DNA of 64,000 nucleotides from Heliocidaris tuberculata (Eukaryota > Echinodermata > Echinoidea > Camarodonta > Echinometridae): NCBI GenBank assembly GCA_025618425.1, contig CM046836.1, forward strand, positions 28,414,140 to 28,478,139, read 5' to 3'. The notes below the pieces were generated by a model. It saw only the letters and a list, made by a program, of their open reading frames with translations, was not told the DNA's origin and did no database searches. Made by a program: the position numbers and the translations under genes. Of this stretch, positions 1 through 11,100 are shown in pieces; the first letter of the stretch is position 1; each line of letters begins with the position of its first letter.

Positions 1-350
1 AACGTAATTCATTGCCAAAGAGAAACATTACCAGATTCATCTGCGAACAATTCAAGGCCTTTCCGCACCAATGAAGTTGACATTTTCCCCTCTGGTCCGG
101 GTTGATACAGCAAAAATCTCACTCACTTCTTTGCATTCCCACTACTGCACAGTACATGCAGACGATTGGGTGGTCTTCAACAATGCCTCTAGAGATAAAC
201 AAAATACAACAAAAATGGCAAGACGTTAAACGAAGGATTTAAATAACTATATTAAACATTTTAATAATTCATTTTACTTTTTGTTAAATATGCAAAAAAT
301 ATAACGAAACCTTGTATTCACAGGAAAAACTCGTGGTCCATTTTAAAGAT
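1..350. other. Unassigned left edge
   Basis: I see no open frame, RNA gene or recognisable repeat here. The sequence is ordinary AT-rich non-coding DNA. Confidence 0.4.
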
Positions 351-728
351 ATCTATAATATTTCCATTTGCAAGATAGGCCTATTTTGGTATAGACTACG
401 AACACAATTTGCTGCCACGAAGCAGTCTTTGCTGAATATACCAACCAACGTGGAATAAAAGTGATTGATCGATGATGATGATGCTTGGTGGTGATGTTGA
501 TGTTGATGTTGGAGATGATGGTGATGGTGATGGCATGGTGGTGATGGGCAACTAGGATTTAATTTTAGGGGGCGGTTGCTCTCTAGGGGGTGGGTGCAGG
601 GAAGCTCAGACGTTTGAGCAAATTTGAGAGAGAAAGATAAAGGCTTGTAGCACCTTTTTTTTAGGTGGAAATTTAGTACAACGCCCTGACTGCATTTCAG
701 TAATTTGGACGCAATACTGCACTGTATG

Positions 729-945
729 CAGGCGCGCCGGAAGCAGTTTGGGATGGGGGGGGGGGGGGGCAAACATTCAAGGGGGCTCACCTTTCAAGGG
801 CTCATGTCTTCTCACCCCTAAAAAAACACACACGCTTTCCCACCCTCTCACAACAATACAGATCCTACTGCTAAATCAAAATTTTACTCAAAAATTCTCT
901 GACAAGCATTTTTGGGGTGTATTTTTATTCGAAAATTCTCTGACA

Positions 946-980
<35 letters not shown>

Positions 981-1437
981 GGTTATCAGCATTTTTTGGG
1001 TGTATTTATACTGGAAAATTCTCTGACAGGTAAAAAAAAAAAAACACACCAGAATTATGCTAAAATTCTGCTAAATTTTGTCAAAGTATGCTAAAGCAAA
1101 GGCAAAATTCTGCCAGAAAGCAGAATTCTGCCAACTCTGGCAACCTTGCGTCTAATACAAAACCTCCACTACGTTAAAGTTTAAAGTTTGAATGCTTTAT
1201 CTGTCTTCAGTGATCTCCATGAATACGAAAAATGAATACAAAGGCTTACAATTACGTAATAAAGCAATCAAGCTTTTAATATACACACGATTTTTACTCC
1301 TTTACTACTGATTTTTTTTTTTTTTATGGGGGGGGGCTTTTGGGGGGGGGGCGAAAATGCATTTTGCCCCCACTTTTTCGTTTGGGGGGGTGACCGCCCC
1401 CCCCCCCACTGCCCCCCCCCCACTTCCGGCGCCTATG
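729..1437. mobile_element. hAT-like MITE with 8-bp target duplication
   Basis: Termini are CAGGCGCGCCGGAAGCAG on the left and, read inward from the right, CATAGGCGCCGGAAGTG. Both sides are flanked by the identical 8-mer ACTGTATG (721-728 and 1438-1445), as expected for hAT transposition. The interior has G and C homopolymers, a 31-base A run at 949-979 and no transposase frame, so it is non-autonomous. Confidence 0.88.
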
Positions 1438-1610
1438 ACTGTATGTAGCAGGGGTGGGCGCAGGAAGGGGGGAGTTTTCCCCTTCCTGCGCGAAGCACGA
1501 AAGCTTTGACATTTTAGCAAATTTGAGAGAAAGATAATGGCTCGTATATGGCACCCTTTTTAGGCGAAAAATTAGTTCGACGCCCTGACTGCTTTTCAAT
1601 CGTTTGGATG

Positions 1611-2578
1611 CAGTGGCGGCACCAGGATTTTTAAAGTGGGGGGGCAAATGGGGGGCAAAAGAAAATGTTGGGGGGCAAGGGCGGACAAACAAAAATTGGA
1701 CACTTTTTGTAGTGAAAATGTACAGAATATTCGGCTATAAGCCTACCCAGATATGAGGACATTTTGAGCATCTAGCTGAACTGCCAGATTATAAAGAGGT
1801 GTTAGTTATATACTGCGAGCGAGCGAAGCGAGCGAGCAAAAATTTTGACATTTTTTGTAGTAAAAATGTACAGAAATTACATATTCGGCTATAAAACTAC
1901 CCCAATATGCATGAGGACATTTGAGCATCTTGCTGCCCGATTATGAGGTGGTAGTTATTTATTGCGAACACTTTTTGTCGTGAAAATGTACAGAAATTAT
2001 ATTCGGCTATGAAACTACCCAGATATGAGGACATTTGAGCATCTTGCTGCCCGATAATAAGGTGGTAGTTATACATTGCGAACGGGCCAAAATTTTGAAA
2101 CTTTTTGTGGTGAAAATGTACAGAAATGATTATTTGGCTATAAAACTACCCCAATATGAGGACATTTGATCATCTCGCGGCCTGATTATGTGGTGGGAGT
2201 TATAGGCCTGTATTGCGAGCGAGCGAAGCGAGCGAGCAAAAATTTTGACACTATTATAGTGGAAATGTACAGAAATTATTCGGCTATAAAACTACCCAAA
2301 TATGAGGATATTTGCACGAACTGAGCGAACAAATTTGCCCCATGCCCCCCCCCCCACTTTGATGCCGCCACTGCTTTCCAAGTTTCCGTTTTCTTTCTTT
2401 TTCCTTCTTTTCTCCATTCCTTTTTCACTTTTTTCTTTCCTTTTCTTTTCTTTTTCATTTTCCACCCTTTTATTTTTTTTCACTCCGAAAATTATTGGGG
2501 GGGGGCAACTGGGGGGGGGCAAAGCTTCTGACTGGGGGGGGGGCAAATGCCCCCATGCCCCCCTTGGTGCCGCCACTG
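1611..2578. mobile_element. hAT-like MITE with 8-bp target duplication and internal tandem array
   Basis: Perfect 14-base terminal inverted repeats CAGTGGCGGCACCA / TGGTGCCGCCACTG are flanked by identical TTTGGATG 8-mers (1603-1610 and 2579-2586), diagnostic of a hAT-type insertion. The core is an array of five diverged units of about 120-150 bp (1700-2330), each containing an ATGTACAGAA motif, CGGCTATAAAACTACCC and TGAGGACATTTGAGCATC; two unit junctions carry GCGAGCGAGCGAAGCGAGCG. There is no transposase. Confidence 0.92.
1700..2330. repeat. Tandem array, five ~135-bp units inside a MITE
   Basis: The motif ATGTACAGAA recurs near 1719, 1866, 1988, 2116 and 2266, giving a period of roughly 120-150 bp. 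Each unit also repeats a CTATAAAACTACCC block. The array lies wholly inside the hAT-like element. Confidence 0.85.
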
Positions 2579-2929
2579 TTTGGATGCAAAGTCTGTACTG
2601 TACATGTTACAAGGGTGGGCGTTTTAGCAAAATTTGAGAGAAAGATAATGGCTCGTAGCATCTTTTTAAGCTTTTTCTTTTCTTACTTCCTCCGCTGTTT
2701 CGCTCTCTCCTTTTTTTTTTTTTCTTCCTTTTTTTTTTTAGTTGGCGTTTTTGGAGGCGACTGCCCCCACCACCCCCTGGCTACGCGCCTGGTGATGGAG
2801 ATGGTGATGCCTAGTAGAAATGATGGTGGTGTTGACTGTTGGTGGCCAAGCTACCGCTGCTGCTGCTGCGGGTGGTGGGAGGGGGGGGAGGGGGCAAGGG
2901 GCACAGTGCTTCCCACTTTTTCAAGTACT

Positions 2930-3420
2930 CCAAAAGTGCCTCTTTTTATTTCTTGAAAAGTGCCCCTTTTCATATCTGATAAGAGCCCTTTTCTTCTTAT
3001 AAGGGCCCCTTTTCCTTTTGTAATAAGTGCCCTTTCATCATTTGTAAGTAACAATTTCCACCTCAGATGCAGATAAGCGCCCCTTTTCAAATCTGATAAG
3101 CCCCTTTAAAGTCTAATTAATGCCTCTTTTCCTCTCTAATGATGTCATGTTTTATTTCTGATAATTGCCCTTTTTAACCTCTGATAAGTGCCCCTTTTAC
3201 TTCTGATAATCGATTAGAACAATTTCCCCGTTTTTGATATGTGCCCTTTTACACCTCAGATAAGTGCCTGTTTTTACTGGTGATAACTGACCTTTTTCCT
3301 TTGTAATAAGTGCCCTATTTCTTTTTCCTCAACCCTAGTTTCTCTTTTCGTTTTACGAATAAGCGATGCTAAGTGCCCTTTTGTCTCTGATAAGTGCCCC
3401 TACCTACAGTGTCGCTTACA
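2930..3420. repeat. Minisatellite, ~30-bp GATAAGTGCCCCTTTT units
   Basis: The core TGATAAGTGCCCCTTTT recurs with variation about 15 times at roughly 25-35-bp spacing, decaying toward the right. The units are degenerate, without conserved spacers, so this is a decayed minisatellite. Confidence 0.85.
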
Positions 3421-3960
3421 AAATGTGCCCTAAAATTCTCAAAAGAACATACCTATAGCTCCAAAGAATCAGAAAGGCTTCATAATATGATTTATTCACT
3501 CATACAAGCACGAATTTAGTAGAGCATGGGAAAAACAGCCCCAATTTTATAAGAATGAGTAGTGCCCCTAATTAAAGCAACAGAGGCAAATTGATCTGAA
3601 GATTTTTCTAAAGCTCGCTCGCTACTATCTCTCACACTTGTACGATATTAAAGAAGTCATATGACTTATGTTGACTTTGGTGTAACCTTAAAGGTCTTAT
3701 TCTTCTATTTATGATGAGATTTCATTTAAAACTCCATTAAATTTGATTATTTTCTCGAATAAAATCTCAAAAATGCATTGAAAATTATTGCTGAGAAAAT
3801 GAAAAGAAATTAAAACGACATACATTTTGCGAATAAATTAAACCATTACATACCCCTGCAAAAGTAGTTTTCAAATGTGTTGAAATCATGCTCAATAGTG
3901 CATTTATTAGAATATAGGGACTCATAGGGAGTAAACTAATATCTCAAAGTGGTATTTTCC
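3421..3960. other. Unassigned AT-rich non-coding stretch
   Basis: I find no frame, RNA gene or inverted repeat. It separates the minisatellite from the solitary hAT-like terminus at about 4035-4059. Confidence 0.4.
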
Positions 3961-4019
3961 AGCCTTGTTTTCACCCTTTGTAGGTGCTATATTTCCCCCC
4001 CAAAGTGACTTTTTTGTTG

Positions 4020-4059
4020 GTGCCCCCCCCCCCACTTTGAAAGAAGCTACGCCGCCACT
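4020..4059. mobile_element. Solitary hAT-like terminus
   Basis: A C-rich tract runs into GCTACGCCGCCACTG, the same kind of end as the element at 1611-2578 (inward reading CAGTGGCGGCGTAGC). I could not locate the opposite end with confidence; a weak candidate lies near 2835-2855. Confidence 0.5.
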
Positions 4060-4533
4060 GGTGGTGGTGTTGGTGGTGGACTGGTGGTAGCAATCATCAG
4101 TTTTCACTGTTTTAGCAACGTACCGGTATAAGATGTTTGACAGGGTATATAAATATGTGCTTGTTCTCGGAAGGCCCCGAGAGTTCACAGGCTTTCTATA
4201 ATACGTTCTTTACTGCCAGACTGTCATATAAGGCCGGTAAAAATATAGGCGTTTCGTTTAAAAAGCATTAATAGCCTAATCATTAGATAAGAAATGTCGA
4301 CGGCCCCATTGAGTTTGGATCATGGGCATGTGTGGCGATTTCTTGTCACGGCCGGGATCACCACCCAGCCAGACTGATTTTAGTAATAATGAGCTGGAAA
4401 AAATCTGAAAAGAGTATCCTATTCTTTTCCATTAATTTTCTTCTTTATTTATTTATTTTATTTTTTTTTTTTTTTTGCTGGTCAGACAATTTTCCAGAGA
4501 TAGCATACGCATACTACTAAGATTATATGAGAA

Positions 4534-4535
<2 letters not shown>

Positions 4536-4564
<29 letters not shown>
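4536..4564. repeat. (CT)n microsatellite
   Basis: About 14 uninterrupted CT dinucleotides. Confidence 0.95.
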
Positions 4565-4776
4565 GGAAAAATTTTCCTCGCCCCTCCCTCATTTTGGACA
4601 ATTCTGAATTCTGCCCCTGTGCAGCTTCATTAAATTAATTTTGAAATTACATAGAAAAGTAAACTTCTTTTATGTATTTTTCCCAGTTGTTATGCTTTAT
4701 CGATTAGATTCTCATTTTTAAAAATAATTCTACTTTTTCCCTAAAGAGTATTTTTAATTTTTTGTATCGTCGACAT

Positions 4777-4801
4777 CCCCCCCCCCCCCCCCCCCCCCCC
4801 C
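4777..4801. repeat. Poly(C) tract
   Basis: An uninterrupted run of about 25 C, just upstream of the first recognised PDXDC1 exon. Confidence 0.95.
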
Positions 4802-4871
4802 GTAAATCAACCCTGCAATATCATCAGCATCCTGTGTACCAGTAATCGATTGTTATTTTATTTTTTTCCAG

Positions 4872-5020
4872 CACAAAATCGTGTCTTACTTCAGTCTTCA
4901 AACCCGTGCTGTGTATGTGCCAGCCATAGGTGCCAGCGTGGAAATATTCATGTAGACCGTTATAGGCTGCTAGTGAAACAGAGTGATTTAGACATTGAAT
5001 TTGGGGACAAACCTGTAACA
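4872..5020 (+). promoter_or_regulatory. PDXDC1: PDXDC1 5' UTR part of first coding exon, with short uORFs
   Basis: A pyrimidine tract ending TTTTTTTCCAG (AG at 4870-4871) looks like a splice acceptor, so an upstream non-coding exon is implied but not found. The leader has an upstream ATG at 4915 followed by a 4-codon frame ending at 4929, and at 4950 the minimal frame ATG-TAG. The main frame stays open upstream of 5021, so an N-terminal extension cannot be excluded. Confidence 0.5.
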
Positions 5021-5137
5021 ATGGCTGCGTCTGTAACTATTGGAGAAGGAGCTACCGTTCCTGCATCAGGAAATGTTACTGGGAAGGGAGAAAATGTAGA
5101 GAGATCAGGAGGAAAGCGTAATGTTCGAGCGCAAAAG
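5021..5137 (+). CDS. PDXDC1: PDXDC1 exon 1 (aa 1-39)
   Basis: It starts MAASVTIGEGATVP and ends AQK before donor GTGAGT, phase 0. The N-terminus is Gly/Thr-rich and probably disordered. Of all the coding exons this one has the least family support. Confidence 0.7.
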
Positions 5138-8100
5138 GTGAGTAACCCAACTCTCACTGTCACTGGTCACTCTCAGACTCAAGCCAGAGACTGTACAGTG
5201 GCAGTGCAGTGCAGTGACAGTGGCAGAGTCAGAGTAGTAAGAGAGCAATGTTTAATTGTTAACTTAGTTTGTTACAACAAGAGTGAAGAGAGAGTGAGCT
5301 GAGCTGAGCTGAGCTGGCATGACTGGCGATTTAGTGAGGGCAAAAGTAATGAGTGAGTGCATTTGGATCTAAATCTAATTGTTTTTAAGATATCTGAAAA
5401 TGTGAAAACTGAAATACCGTATGATGATTGTGAGAGGAATTTCACTTGTAATGTTACTGGACATCACTCATAGCGACTTTACTTAGTTGTTGTTGTTGTT
5501 GATTTGATGGCGATATCCATCGATTTCGATGATTTACGCCAGGCTGGTTGTAAGAGGGCGACATTGCCCTCTCATCTGTTCTTGCTCTCTCGTTATATGA
5601 TTCTGATACCTTGCCCAGTGTGTGAGATAAAGACTTACCTTGGCCTTTGTTATTGGCGTAGTGCAAGTTTAGGGAGGATTAATCTGTGCTTGTTACTCTT
5701 TATTTGTTAATTATTTGGTATTAGAACTAGGTAAGACAAAATTTTTTTTTTTTGAGTTTTAGTGTTAACTTAGTAGTTACTGATGTATAATGTGTCGTAT
5801 ACTAGAAGTGTTTATTTATAATTACAGTTCGTCGGCTACCCTATTACTTGCAATATCAAGACTTTGTATGCGCATCATCACCTATACTCACCTTTGTTTA
5901 AATTTTTTTTATTTTTTCCTTTTTTCTTTTTTCCCTTCTTCTTTCTTCTTCCTTTTCTCCCTTTCTTTTTTTTTTCTTTTTTCTTCTCTCTCTCTCTACT
6001 ATTTTCCTGTGTATTTATTTATTGGTATGTATATATATGTGTATACCCATACACACTCACACACACACACACCCATACACATTGACTTTTTTGTGCTGGA
6101 AACATTATAATGATAAAGAATAACCATTCTATGGCAATACATATATGCATAATTTCCTACACTCTTAAAAATCCCGAGTCAGACCGACCCGGAAATCAGC
6201 CCGCCGGGGCCACACCCCATCCCGGGACAAAAATGACCCGGAATAAGGACCGATGCGACACAGAAAGGGCCAGATCTGACCCAGAAATGGCCACATCGGA
6301 CCCCCTCCGGGCCACCCCCGACCCAGAACGGAGTGCGGCCCCAACGGACCGACTCCCGGGCCAAATCCGACCCGGGATCCCTTAGAGTGTATTTCATTTT
6401 TGTTTTTTCTTCTTATAGTTCTTTATATCTTCCGGTGCCTTTTATAAAGGCTAAAATGATTGGGTAGTTTTCTTCTTTTCCAAGGAGTTTTTTTAGGTTA
6501 GGATTAGTCATGTTGAGTCTACGATACATACGGTTCCTCTGCCTTTCATATTTAGGGCATGATAACATAAAATGTTCGATGGTTTCAAAAATCTCACAAT
6601 TGTCACAAAGACCGGAATCGTGTCTTTTTATTTCGTAATTGTAATAATTAAGTCTACACTTTCCAAGACGAAATTGATGTAAAATTCTTTCATCCTTTCG
6701 ACAAAAACCTTTTATTATACCTGTGTGTTTAACATATCGTTGGATGTTGTAGAGATGTCTGCCTTTCTCGGTAGTATCCCATATCTTCTGCCACGCAATT
6801 TTGTAGAAATCACCTGTTTCACTCAAAAATTCTTGTCTGTTTTTATTGACAAAGATGTCTATATTGTTTTTTAACGCTGCCTGCTTGGCTAATGAGTCTG
6901 CCTCTTCGTTGCCTGCTAGGCCACAATGTGCTGGAACCCATTCGAAATTTACTTCTATTCCAAATAGATTTATGACCGATAGTTTTTCATATATTTCGAC
7001 TATCATACTGTTTTCATGTAACTTTCTAATGGCTTCTAAAGCTGAGTTAGAATCAGATAAAATTACTACAGCTACAGGGTGGTGCTCCTCTACCCATTCT
7101 AGAGCCATTAGGATCGCTGCTAGTTCAGCCCTCATGATATTAACTTTACAAATTTTGAACTTGTGTCTTATATTGAGTTTCGGAATGTAAAATGCTAAAC
7201 CTGTACTTCCATCTAGTAACCTGGAAGCATCTGTGTAGATTCTCAAAAAATGTGTCCATTTCTTTGTAATTATTTCGTTGGCATATGTTCTTGATTCTGT
7301 TGGAGATGAAAATTTCTTGCTTACGTGTTCTTTAATAACCATGGAAACATTTGGTGTTTTATATTGCCAAAAGGGTCTTCTTGTAACACAGTCCTCTTGT
7401 TTTTCGATATTATTTCCTATTTGTTTCCTTATTCTCTTTACAAAAGGACCTTCACCTTTTCTTCCTGTATATGTTTCGTATTGCCAGCATGGCAATAATA
7501 TTCTTTTCGCGGGATGATTTTCTTAAATTGCAGCCCGTAAGTAGAAATTGTATTTATCTGTAAACATGCTTCTCCTAAGTTGTAGGGGGATTTCATTGCA
7601 TTCTACCTGCAATGCATTCAAAGATGTTCGTTGCGCAGCACCAGTGATTATTTTAAGAGCTTGGTATTGTATTGAATCTAGCTTCTTTTTCAGATTATCA
7701 CTAGCTCCATCATATGCCTCACAACCGTAGTCCAATACTGATCGGATTAGACCTTTGTATACTAAAAATAAGATATTAGATTTCTGACCCCAATTGGTGC
7801 CCGCTATGCATTTTAGAAGGTTGAGTCTCTTTTTACATGTACATTTAATTACTATTTCGTTAATATGCTTCGACCAAGTTAGTTTCAAGTCAAACCATAC
7901 TCCTAGAAACTTATGTTCTTTTTGTAGTGGGATCTTTTCGTCGTATATTCTTAAATCAAAATCATATTCCTTTTTTCTGCCGAAAACAACGGCTGCGGAT
8001 TTTGGGGATGAAATATGCATTCCCCAAGTTTTGCACCATTCTTCTATCTGACCTAAAGCTGTCTGCAGTTTCTTTCTGATAAGTGAAGGATTTCTATGTG

Positions 8101-11100
8101 AGAACCAGAGACATATATCATCTGCAAAAATGGATATTTCTACCGTCTTCTGAATTTTCTCCAATTCATTAATCATAAAATTGAATAACAAAGGACTTAT
8201 TACACTTCCTTGCATTATTCCAATTTCACAGTTTTTCTTTACAGTTATATAGTTGTCTACCTTTACCTGGCATATCCTTTTGGCTAAAAAAGCGTTAATC
8301 CAACGCAAGAGTTTACCTGTGAAGCCTAATTCGTACATTTTACGTACGATACCCTGTCTCCATATGACATCGTATGCCTTTTCCAAATCTAAGAAAAGTA
8401 CCACTGTATATTCTCTGTTAATCATCCCTTTATGTATATCCGTTTCCAGTCGTATTATTTGATCTATAGTACTTCTTTTCTTCCTGAAGCCTGACTGGAT
8501 GGGGGCAATAATATCATTCTTCTCAATATACCATGTCATTCTGTTCTTTATCAACCTTTCCATCAACTTACATAGTGTCGGGGTAAGGGAAATTGGTCGA
8601 TATGATAATGGACTGGAAGCATCCTTTCCTTTTTTATGGATTGGGATTTGTATCGCCTCTGACCATTGACACGGCAATAAGCCTTTATCCCAAATTTCAT
8701 TAAATAACTCTAAGACAATGTTGATTAACTTACCTGGTAAATTCCGGATCATCTTGGCTTGTATATTATCCTTACCTGGCGCAGTGTCCTTTGATTCTGA
8801 GATCGCATTTTCCAATTCTCTTATATTAAAATTATCATTCAGCGCATTGTCATCAACTTTGCTTTTGTTATGAACGATATTTTTAATTACCTCCTCACTC
8901 CTTTTCCTCCTGTATACTTCTTCCTTCGATAAACTTGAGTCTAAAGAATTGAAACATTGAAGAAAAATGGCTGCTTTTTCTTTTGCTGACTTCGCTATAG
9001 TCTCTCCTCTATCCATAATCAAATTGGGTATTTGGGATTTACTACCCTCTTTAATACCTTTTATCCTTTTCCACACTGTACTAATATCCACCAATCTATC
9101 TAACTTTCCACAATAATCTTTCCAGTACTCTCTTTTCGTTTTTCGAAAAACGGCCTGGGCCTCTCTCTTTTTTGATAGATAAACTTCAAAGTCTTCATAA
9201 AGAAGGGTTTTATACATAAATCTGTTTTTTGCCGCATTTCTTTCTTTCGAGGCCCTAGAACATTCTTTGTTCCACCAAGGTACCGGTGATTTGTCAGTGT
9301 GTTTGAGTTTGCTCTCTTTCTTTTGTTTGTCCAATGAAGCTATCATCATACCTACTAATAAGTTGTATCTGCCTTGAATATCTAAGTCATAGTATTTTAA
9401 TTTTATATCCTCGAAGTGGGAATCCATTTCCATCTTGTACAATTCCCAGTTTATGTTTGTGTGGCATCTACTCAGACCGATGTTTGGTATTTGTCTCGTT
9501 TCCAAAGTAGTCTGTATATTTGAGAACATGTTAAAACTAATGACAAGGTGGTCGCTTCCAAAATTATGTTTTGTGACAGACCATTGGGTACGACTACTAA
9601 GTTCCTTAGACATGAATGTTAGATCCAAGCAGGATAGCCCACCACTGTGTGGATCTATTCTGGTTGGATTACCATCATTAAGTAGAACTAGATCGTATTT
9701 ATTCATGAAATCTTCCACTATTTTACCGTTCACATCCAAACTGATGCTACCCCACAGTGGATTATGAGAATTAAAATCACCACAAACTATAACATGTTCT
9801 TTGCAATTAACCATCATTTCGTCCAGTAAAGAGGGACTGATTTTTTTACAAAGATTGTAAAAATTGATGAGAGAAAATATACGGTTTTGTAAGTAAATGT
9901 CCATAATCTGATATTCCCTATCTTCAGGGGTGTTCAGGACTCTAAATGTTATAGACGAGTGTACATATAGAGCTAAGCCTCCGCGCCTATCCTTTCTACA
10001 CTTTGTAACCAACTGATAGTTAGGAAAATGTATCATATTATAATCATCATACCACGTTTCTTGTATACTTATAATTCCTGGTTTCTCTTCTGTAGAAACA
10101 TTATTAATTATACTGTTGTAAAAATCAAAACCATGAGCCTTCATGGATTGAGCATTCCACTGTAATATATTAACCATGATTAATGTGATGGTAAGTGCGG
10201 TGGTCATGGCGAACAAGTTGGAGTAAAATCGGTAAAACCAGTAAAAGAAAAGAAAAGAGAAGAATGAAATATTGGAGTTGCCAACGCCACATGCTGCTCG
10301 ATCTTGGTTTGTGCCACCTCCACCCATCATTCATTGGAAGTTGCTAGTCTCTCATGTATCATTTGGGGAAGGATTTTTTTGATCCCCAGGCAAGATTTGG
10401 CTGCTTCGACTACGAGACGTATTCTGTTTGAATGGGTGTGTTCATGTTCTAAATTATTGATAACAAAAACAATAAAAGCTAAAAAGTCTATACTGTTGAT
10501 TGTGATGTTCGAGTCCGCCCTTTTAGGGGGGGCATCTTCTATGTATTCTTCCCCAGATGGAACCGGAGAGGCAGTAGAATAAACCTCCTCTTGATTAATA
10601 GCAGATGCAGTTGGAGTACTCTTAATGCCCTGTTCCTTATCAAAGGCTAATGGGGAGTGACGTCTCCTATTTTGTTTTGGGATTTGTTTAGGTTTGGGTT
10701 TGGCTGTTTGTGCGATATTGTTATTTTCTTCTTTCTTTCTCAAAGGTGAAACTGACTGAAGGTTAGGATCTAGTTTTGTGTGGAATTTCTTTGTTGCTTC
10801 TGCGTAGGAGATTTTTTCGTTTTGCTTTGGCTTATCAATCTGGTACTAGCCACAGAGCTCGTATAGCTAGACTTTACTATACTAGGCAGTCATACACCTC
10901 AACACTTTCAAAACACCACTGCACAAAAGTCACCAACATTCACTCAAAATCGGCATTCAATTTACAAAAACCGACACCAACATATCCATGAAATACAATA
11001 AATTCAACTCACCGATGTTGGAAAAGATAATTCCAAAAATGAAATCAGTAATTTACTGTCAGTTCTGGCGAAACGGGGTATCGCAAGTCATTGTGTACAT

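Larger units (their letters stand above)
549..2791. mobile_element. hAT-like non-autonomous element, host of two nested insertions
   Basis: The right end reads GGCTACGCGCCTG, the reverse complement of a common hAT-type terminus; the left end begins CAACTAGG and is poorly preserved. Flanks GTGATGGG (541-548) and GTGATGGA (2792-2799) match at 7 of 8 bases, but both lie in GATG-rich DNA, so this duplication is weak evidence. Inside are about three diverged tandem units, each carrying TTTTAGCAAATTTGAGAG and CCCTGACTGC-type motifs (about 580-728, 1446-1610 and 2579-2690). Elements at 729-1437 and 1611-2578 interrupt it. A partial relative lies at 46780-46968. Confidence 0.5.
6392..10835 (-). mobile_element. 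Non-LTR retrotransposon (I/Nimb-like), 5'-truncated, antisense in PDXDC1 intron 1
   Basis: On the minus strand the order is: the C-terminal part of ORF1, then ORF2 with an APE-type endonuclease, reverse transcriptase, RNase H and a Cys/His knuckle. An APE+RT+RNase H architecture fits the I superfamily; the clade is not certain. ORF1 and ORF2 overlap as ATGA (10327-10330). ORF2 has a single in-frame TAA. The 3' UTR is only about 20 bp. The 5' end is lost near 10835, where a stop interrupts the ORF1 frame. Confidence 0.88.

Noticed and set aside
353..790. 145-codon minus-strand frame with His-rich stretch
   Set aside because: The His run is a GATG microsatellite and the rest lies in the hAT-like host element; no conserved domain.
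2930..3420. CRISPR-like array of short repeats
   Set aside because: Units are degenerate, lack constant repeats with unique spacers, and the context is animal DNA.
5790..6110. Phe/Leu-rich frames
   Set aside because: Encoded by a pyrimidine-rich low-complexity tract in PDXDC1 intron 1.
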